This document shows, in pieces, positions 57,720 to 64,000 of a stretch of 64,000 nt of DNA. How positions within the stretch are numbered: the stretch's first letter is position 1; the number at the start of each line of letters is the position of its first letter. A program made the translations under genes and the position numbers. The notes under the pieces are model-generated. The model made no database searches, was not told where the DNA came from, and saw only the letters and a program-made list of their open reading frames with translations. Source of the stretch: Melastoma dodecandrum (Eukaryota; Streptophyta; Magnoliopsida; Myrtales; Melastomataceae); contig JARUPY010000190.1 of NCBI GenBank assembly GCA_029817715.1, forward strand, positions 4,340,001 to 4,404,000, read 5' to 3'.

Positions 57720-58480
57720 CGGTACGTGCACGTAACGGTTACGTAGTTTACTAATTAATACTAACGAAAAGTAGTAAATTTTACTACAAGTTGACCGTTA
57801 CTAATTAATACTAAAAAAGTCAACGCATATTTAGTAAAAAATGTAGTAAAATTTACTACTTTTCGGTTAACTTTTAGTAAAGTCAACGCAAACTTAGTAA
57901 AAAAGTATGGAAAATTTACTACTTTTTCACTATTCATTCCAGTTCAAGTTTACTACTTTTGCGCTAACTTTACTAAAACATTTCCACTAGTAACGTCAAC
58001 GCAGAATTAGTAAAAAAAGTAGTAAAATTTACTCATTTTTTTACAAATGTTGCGTTGACTTTACTATTTTTTTTTCGTATTTTAGTAAAGTCAAACCAGT
58101 TTTAGTAAAAAAAGGAGTAAAATTTACTACTTTTTTTACGAAATCTGCGTTGACGTTACTAACGGAAATGTTTTAGTAAAGTCAGCGCAAGGTTAGTAAA
58201 AAACGTAGTAAATTTTACTCCTTTTTACTGTACGAATTATGCCGATAATTAGTAACTGTTTACTAATTCTGGCGTTTTTTAAGTAAAAAACTCTTCCTCT
58301 TAGTAAATTTTACTAATTTTGAGTTGTTTTTACTAAAAAAAGTAGTAAACAGTTACTAAAAAATGAAGTCGTTTATTAACAAATTTACTAATTGGAACAG
58401 TGTTTCCGAACTTAACTCCGAACATATTTATGTGGTGAAATTACCTCTCTACCCTGGTTACTAAACTTGTTACTAATTCT
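57720..58480. repeat. Array of alternating inverted repeats at the element's left end
   Basis: About 760 bp built from two motifs in both orientations: a palindrome of the form AGTAAAATTTACT (near 57770, 57845, 57910, 58020, 58105, 58205, 58300) and AGTCAACGCA or its complement TGCGTTGACT (near 57817, 57880, 57990, 58048, 58145, 58180). The units face each other, so single strands could fold into long hairpins. No protein frame. Confidence 0.75.
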
Positions 58481-58590
58481 GGAGGACCGAAGTCGTCATT
58501 TCGTTCGTAGCCTTAGTAACTGACCTTTCCTTTCCGGCCGCCGTCCCCTCCGTGGTCCGCTTTCCTTTCCGGCCGCCGTCTGTGGTGTTG

Positions 58591-59071
58591 CCGATGAACT
58601 TCGCCATCGGCTCTTCTGGAAGTTCCCCTGCTTTCGCTTTGCGTACCCTGTTTTCGCGTGTCCTTAGGGTTTGGGTTGGTGGTAGGCGTCGTCATTTGTT
58701 TGGGTGTGGGTGTTGGCCGTCTCCCGTATCATCCTCCTGAGTTGTTGTTTGTGGGTACTCGGGCTGAGTTGGCCCATGCTTGGGTTCTAGTTGGTCTGGG
58801 TCTGTGCCGGTAAGCGTGTACCTGGGACTGGGAATGGTTTGCTTGTTATGGAAGAGTTTGGTGAAAGCACAATGTGGTTCGATTTGGTTCGGTTTGCGTT
58901 GGTTCGGTATTGATCTGCTTTGGCTTTTCCTTTCCTTCGTGTTATGCTTTGGATTTGGTTTGTTTTCTGGGCGTGTAGTTGGAGTGGGGTCCGATGTTCA
59001 TTTCGTTTGATGTTAATTTGATATGCATTTGGGATGCAATGTGAACCGTGACTGAGATTTTGGAAGTGCAG
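58591..59071 (+). other. GC-rich leader of the C48-type gene
   Basis: After the AT-rich array the base composition changes sharply to GC- and T-rich sequence. A frame MNFAIGSSGSSPAF starts at 58591, but no domain is recognisable; it probably represents the promoter, leader exon and first intron of the downstream gene. Confidence 0.4.
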
Positions 59072-62000
59072 ATGTGGAAGGAGATTTTGCAGATTTGGTT
59101 AGAGAATATTCACATGAGGCAGCGGGTTATGACCCTCGAGAAGGTGGAATTGAAGGCAACACACCAGCTTCGTCTCAAAAGGAGAAGGCGAAGGCTGTTT
59201 GAAAACCTAAGGTAATGATGATGACCATTTGTTGTGAGTGTTGGCAGTATTCCTGATTCTATTACTGAGGTGTTCGCGGATATATTGTTACAGGATTATC
59301 TTTATACAAGGTATAGTCCGCAAAAGTAGTTAGCTGTGCTGAATACATTTAACGATGCCAAGAGGGCTGCACTTTCTGACCTAGGATTTGAAGGGCTACT
59401 GCATCTGGCAAGTCGACAAGTTCATCACAACGCCTTGAAGTGTCTTCTGAAGTTGTTCGACCCCGTTAAGAGGGTTATGGTCATCGACGGTGTGGAACAT
59501 CGAATGCTCTCTTCGGATGTGGAGGCGGTGTTTGGCGTTCCGGCTACGAAAGTCGGTGTCCCGTTTAGCGGACACATGGACACCGTCCATGAGGAGCTGA
59601 AAACACATCTGAAGAGGGGTAAGATTTCTCTTAAGTCCGTGGAAAGCAGCATGATGAGAAGAGAGCAGGCCGACGACGTATGGAAAGTGGAAGTTGTATT
59701 ATTCATACTAGGATCCTATTTGTGCCCCACGACGGCGTTCGACATCGAAAAGGAGTACTTGCTCGCGACACGCGACGTCGGCTCCATTTGCATGTTTGAC
59801 TGGGCCATTCATGTGGTCGATACTCTATGTAGCCAAGTGAGGGCCTTCAAAGGTCATCACGCAAAGTATATAGGAGGCTATGTGCATCTCCTGCTGGTGA
59901 GATTATTTAGGTTTAGCGTGTGTGTTGTTTATTCATTGTATTTAGGGTGTAATTATTAATGTCAACAAGTGATTGTGTTGATGATACTGTTTTTAATCCA
60001 CTAGATGTTTTACGCTTGCAAGAAGTCATTGGATGAGAGCACGTCAAGAACTGCGAGCAGGAGTACTCCTTTGTGCCAGGATTGAGACGATGACCGGCTG
60101 AAGGCCATATTCCGAGTTGCAAATGCTGATCTTGCTGAACTTGTACGATTTTCCCGTCTACTGCATGTGTACTTGTATAATTTTGACATGTCGTCGGGTC
60201 ATATTCTGAGTAAGTCCCTTTACAGGAATCCCGCGAGGTTGAAAGTAACGCTGAGGAAGAAGTCGACCCTGCGACTCAATGTGGGCAGATGGATGTGGTG
60301 CTGCGTCGTCTAAAGGTAACCTTCATTTCGTGGTGTGGTCTGTATGTGTTTGTCATTTGGTTTACGTAGCTGATTTTCAATTACTGATTATCGGCATTAT
60401 GTTCTAAGCAGAATGTGGAACTTTCTGTTATGAGACTCCATGCTACTACTGAGCACATCGCCCGCAAATTGGGATTTATTCTCAGAGAACTTAGAAGAGA
60501 AAGACCTCGACAAGGCCATCCCGTTATGCAAGAAGATCGTGGTAAGTCTCAGGAGAAGGTGGTAGGAGGCGAAGAGGAAGATCATGCAGCCGAGGGTGTT
60601 CAGGAAGGGGTGACACAAGGAACGGCTGATGTCAACCCGGCTGGTAATGTGTGTGAGCCTATTTCTCCAGCAGAGGACCCCGGTCTGCCGGACAAGGGCT
60701 TCAGTATTCCTATAGTCGAGGTAGGGTCCAGTATGATGTCGGAGAAGAGCCTGGTCCTTAATGATCCTCCTCAGATGCAACATAATTTGCCAAAAGATTC
60801 TGATGATTATTCCGACCCGCATGAGAAACAACTTGCGCGGGCTCTGAATAAACTATCTGCAATGCTTGGAACTTCGGATGCTGTTAGGTGTGACATTGAG
60901 AGTGAATCTGAGTTGAGCCTCAGTAAATCCGAGGAGGGTCTGAAGACGCTGCTGCAATCGAGCAAATGAAAGGAGAGGTTACTGCCTGAAGTCGCAGTGC
61001 ATGAGGAAGGAGCCGGTACCCCCACAGCAAGAGCAAAGGACAAGGATGTTATAGGAGATGAACGTGGTGCAGAATTTGAAGAGGAGACCACGGCTAAAGT
61101 AGATGACGACGCAGAGCATCCCATGGATGGTGATCCGGAAGTGGGGAAAGGGGTGACGAAAACTGCAGAAGAGGTTGAAGTGCATTTGAAGGTGACGTGC
61201 ATTCACATTTCTATGATTAAGTATGTTGAACATCACTGATATTAAAGTTCGCTATACTATGATTCGCAGGAAAGTGGATCATCGACAACGGCTGTATTTA
61301 ATAGAAAAACCACTCGTCGTACGGCAGAGCGGAAGCCGTCTACATTTAACCGCAGTCCATTTATCCCGCCTAGGCCGGTAACAAAGGACAAGAAAGCGTG
61401 GAGGGTCTTCCATCCCTGAGGTATAAATGGAGTGGAGCATACCCACTCGTGATGCCTCGACTGTGAGCTTCATGAGTATTAATGGGTTTATCCATTGTTG
61501 TAATTTGTCATGGATAGGCACTGCAAAAATACTTCCCAGTGGATGTGCCCGTTAGTGAGCTGAAAACATTTACACCGGCTCAATGGTGTGTCATTGAGTA
61601 CGCTTGGAATGATGACCGAGACAATAGGTTAGTGTCACTGTCTTCGGATATTGGGAATCTGTTTAAGTTTGTTGAACAATTTGTTATGGATATTATTTGT
61701 TGCAGTGAATGTCTTTGTATGACGGAGTCCGCACACGTTAATAGGCATGCGATGCGTTCTCTTATGCCACGAAGATGGATAGACAGCAATGTAAGATTAC
61801 CTCTTTAATTACTAAACTTAAATGAGGATTACCCCATGTAAATCGGCGACGTGACTATTCGTTGATGCAGATTATAGACTTCCACGCCGTCATGCTACAA
61901 AGTAGCATGGATCCCGAAATGAGAAGGATTTGGTACCTTCCAAGTTGGTTAGGGGTAAGTGCTGATTTACATGATTTTCCACGTCCACCCGAGCTGACCA

Positions 62001-62909
62001 TGCAGTAACCACGCACCGATTACAGAATCTTGCAGCGACGCAATATAGTGCGGCCAAAATGCCCGTCATAAGCAAAGCAAATGCCGCAGCCTTATATGCG
62101 CACTTTAAGTCTCACATTGGGAAGAACCACGAAGTGCAATGGGTAAGCGTCCACTCCATAGAACTATCTTCGTGCCTATGTCCATCTACCTCCATTTTAC
62201 TGCATTAAGTAGACTGAATGGTAGGCCTGTTTGCATATTTTTATTCCGCTTTGTGTCGCGGAATCACATTGGGCATTGCAGATTATGTCAGTCAGGACAG
62301 AAGAAGTCCTCATCATGGACACAATGTACAAAAAACTATCCAATGTCGGAGGGAGAGCGGAGCTTCATCATCGTGTGTTAAAGCTTCTAACCGTTGTCAT
62401 GGAAGAGAATCGGGTGAGATCAAAGGCAAAAGGATATCAATTACCAGACATTTCCACCTGGAAAATAAAATATCCGACGAACGTGCCCGACCAGATGGCT
62501 GCCGGGAATGAGTATGTGGATCTATATTATCCGATTTTATTTTCAATATATTCAACGTAACCATTGTTGTTTCTGCAGGAGCGAATGCGGAATATATGTC
62601 ATGAAATTCATGACTTTGGCTGAACCCCCATTACGTGCTGAGGAAGTGGTCAGTTCATTAACTCATTACTACCATTACTGTCAAACACTCATTCCTAGCA
62701 TTACTGTCAAACACTTACATTGATAGTTGGATGTATGTGCGGGTTAGACCGTAGGCATTGCTGATAGGTTGAGGCTCGTCGTTAGCATGATCAAATGGCT
62801 TGGGAATGAGGTTAAGAAAAGAATACAGCAGAAAGTTAACGATGATGCCAACAAGAAGAGTAAGAGAGTGGAGAGCAGTGACGCTTCAACATGGGATGCA
62901 GGTCGATAG
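59072..62909 (+). pseudogene. Ulp1/SENP-like (peptidase C48) gene of the Mutator-like element, decayed
   Basis: Multi-exon gene. Blocks: an acidic start (59072 onward, DVEGDFADLVREYSHE); a DUF1985-like N-domain (59294-59895, with VDGVEHRMLSSDVEAVFGVP resembled by VIDGVEHRMLSSDVEAVFGV); an acidic linker (about 60415-60966); and the protease part (about 61539-62650) with FHAVMLQSS, TEEVLIMDTM and SECGIYVMKFM, whose Cys at 62586-62588 corresponds to the catalytic Cys of C48 peptidases. In-frame stops: TAG 59327, TGA 60083, TGA 60967, TGA 61416. The position where the family has His-Trp reads Gln-Trp, so the His of the triad seems lost. Related proteins are typical cargo of plant Mutator-like elements; their role is not known. 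Confidence 0.65.
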
Positions 62910-63301
62910 AGAGCTGATTGACCAGAACACTCCTGTACATTCTCGGAGCAAGAAAAGACAACATGATCTACCCCATGTAGCCGTCAACTTACGGCAGTCT
63001 TTATGTAGCCCTTTCTTGTAATAGCTAGCAACCTGCAGGTCGAAGTTGCAATACTGGAATATGTAAATGTACTTTTGGAAGTCCTCATCATGTATGTAGC
63101 TAACCTTTTGGTACTGAATGAACAGGTTGGCATTTTGTCACAATACTGCTGTTATGCTGTCGAAATTTGCAATTAAGGGTACATATTTAACTGTCCATAA
63201 ACCGAGTTATCTTCACAGCGCACATCGTGGAATATTTCAGAACTACTTTCACTACATAGGTTCCGTAGTTTCTTGTTATTGAGCCCACCATCATGAAACC
63301 G
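62910..63301. other. Spacer between convergent C48-type and transposase genes
   Basis: Holds the two 3' ends. No gene seen. Confidence 0.5.
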
Positions 63302-64000
63302 TTAAGAGGTACCCATGGCCATTTCTTCCTTCGTACCGTGAATAACATACTCTTTAATCTGGTTACCAATATTATATGCGACGCGATCATCAACCCTTGT
63401 TACACCTTCATTCTCCACACTACTACTCTCCAACTCCAACGTCAATGATTGAATTTTTTTCTGAACCTTCCGAAATGCGTTGTCAGATCTTCCAGCAAGA
63501 AAACACATCCGCCGACAGGCGGTCATGAGGATACACTGTCGTAAACCATTGATGTCGACATCGTATTCACGGCAAGATAGAACTTCAGAACTTACACTTT
63601 TAACTAACTTTATCCACCTTTTATTGACCAGATGCTTTGGTATGGTCAAGAATCCTTCAACTTTCGCAACGTGGAAGAGGTGGGCACACGGAAAACCAAA
63701 TATCTCAAAATGTAAGCAGCTGCAACTGAGTTGGACATTTTGTTTGCCAGATGACACTTGCACGCATCTATGCTCACCGTCATAACACAAAAGACTGTAT
63801 ACCCCCGCTAGATTCCCGTCAACTATATCTTCCACATAAAATCGTGCTTCCTTTTTCATTTCGGACTGAACTCTACGAAAAGAACTCAGGGTGTACAATT
63901 CACTTGCATCCTCCTCAAGTCGGCGCAACATCGTAGTTGGCCTGAATGCCTTATGCATTGATTTGAAGTCCTCTTCGTATTCCTTGTGACGAAGATCAGC
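63302..64000 (-). CDS. FAR1-type Mutator-like transposase, C-terminal part (continues beyond the window)
   Basis: Open frame from the window edge (64000) to TAA at 63302, 232 residues. The first residues ADLRHKEYEEDFKSMH and the following region match the C-terminal half of FAR1/FHY3-type proteins. A SWIM zinc finger is clear: CSC, then nine residues, then CAH (CSCLHFEIFGFPCAHLFHV), the hallmark of MULE transposases and FAR1 proteins. A predicted coiled coil follows near the C-terminus (KKIQSLTLELESS). The DDE catalytic domain would lie upstream, outside the window. No stop or frameshift in this part. It could be either an active transposase or a domesticated FAR1-related gene; the C48-type neighbour favours the first. 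Confidence 0.85.
   Translation of the reverse strand, partial: ADLRHKEYEEDFKSMHKAFRPTTMLRRLEEDASELYTLSSFRRVQSEMKKEARFYVEDIVDGNLAGVYSLLCYDGEHRCVQVSSGKQNVQLSCSCLHFEIFGFPCAHLFHVAKVEGFLTIPKHLVNKRWIKLVKSVSSEVLSCREYDVDINGLRQCILMTACRRMCFLAGRSDNAFRKVQKKIQSLTLELESSSVENEGVTRVDDRVAYNIGNQIKEYVIHGTKEEMAMGTS

Larger units (their letters stand above)
57708..64000. mobile_element. Mutator-like element carrying a C48 protease gene and FAR1-type transposase (right end outside window)
   Basis: The left edge is marked by the sudden end of similarity to the duplicated CC-NB-LRR upstream segment. The first bases are GGGAAGCGGC, a G-rich start usual for such elements; the exact edge could be 57706-57708. Contents: an inverted-repeat array, an Ulp1/C48-like gene (plus strand, decayed) and a FAR1-type transposase (minus strand, convergent). 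This resembles the known class of plant Mutator-like elements carrying ULP1-like genes (Kaonashi type). The terminal inverted repeat cannot be confirmed because the other end is missing. Confidence 0.6.

Overview
The window is nuclear DNA from a flowering plant, most likely a eudicot. Its genes have many short GT-AG introns, and it carries a chloroplast xanthophyll-cycle enzyme, a GPI-anchor enzyme, S-protein homologues, CC-NB-LRR resistance genes and plant-type LTR retrotransposons and Mutator-like elements. The species cannot be named from the sequence. I see no bacterial genes, rRNA, tRNA or CRISPR.

Left arm (1-13.6 kb), conserved housekeeping genes: a 12-exon pectin acetylesterase on the minus strand (172-2518); a 20-exon GPI ethanolamine phosphate transferase 3 (PIGO) on the minus strand (3815-10239); and, leaving a shared 197-bp promoter in the other direction, an 8-exon DEAD-box RNA helicase of the chloroplast RH50 type (10437-13611). 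All three gene models close in frame with conserved splice sites.

Middle (14-36 kb): five small secreted S-protein homologues (self-incompatibility S1 family) on both strands, split by retrotransposons. Between the second and third genes lie a decayed minus-strand Ty1/copia element resembling SIRE/Maximus (LTR, polypurine tract, relic 3' ORF) and an 11-kb Ty3/gypsy element of the Athila lineage (19954-30998). The Athila element has equal-length 1,343-bp LTRs, a perfect AAGAA target duplication, an open 1,760-residue gag-pol and a 3' ORF broken by one TAG. A CG-rich 12-base palindrome is repeated in both its LTRs and its interior.

Right middle (37-57.7 kb): violaxanthin de-epoxidase on the minus strand (37756-39385), followed by a resistance-gene block. 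Two complete tandem CC-NB-LRR genes (1,078 and 1,081 residues) and a broken third copy are joined by a fragment resembling SPC24 and by a truncated receptor-like kinase pseudogene. The block lies between two direct copies of a 2-kb LTR-like repeat, so recombination between them could delete or duplicate it.

Right end (57.7-64 kb): the left part of a Mutator-like element inserted into one of the duplicated promoter segments. It has an unusual AT-rich array of alternating inverted repeats, a decayed Ulp1/C48-type protease gene on the plus strand, and the C-terminal part of a FAR1-type transposase on the minus strand that runs off the window.
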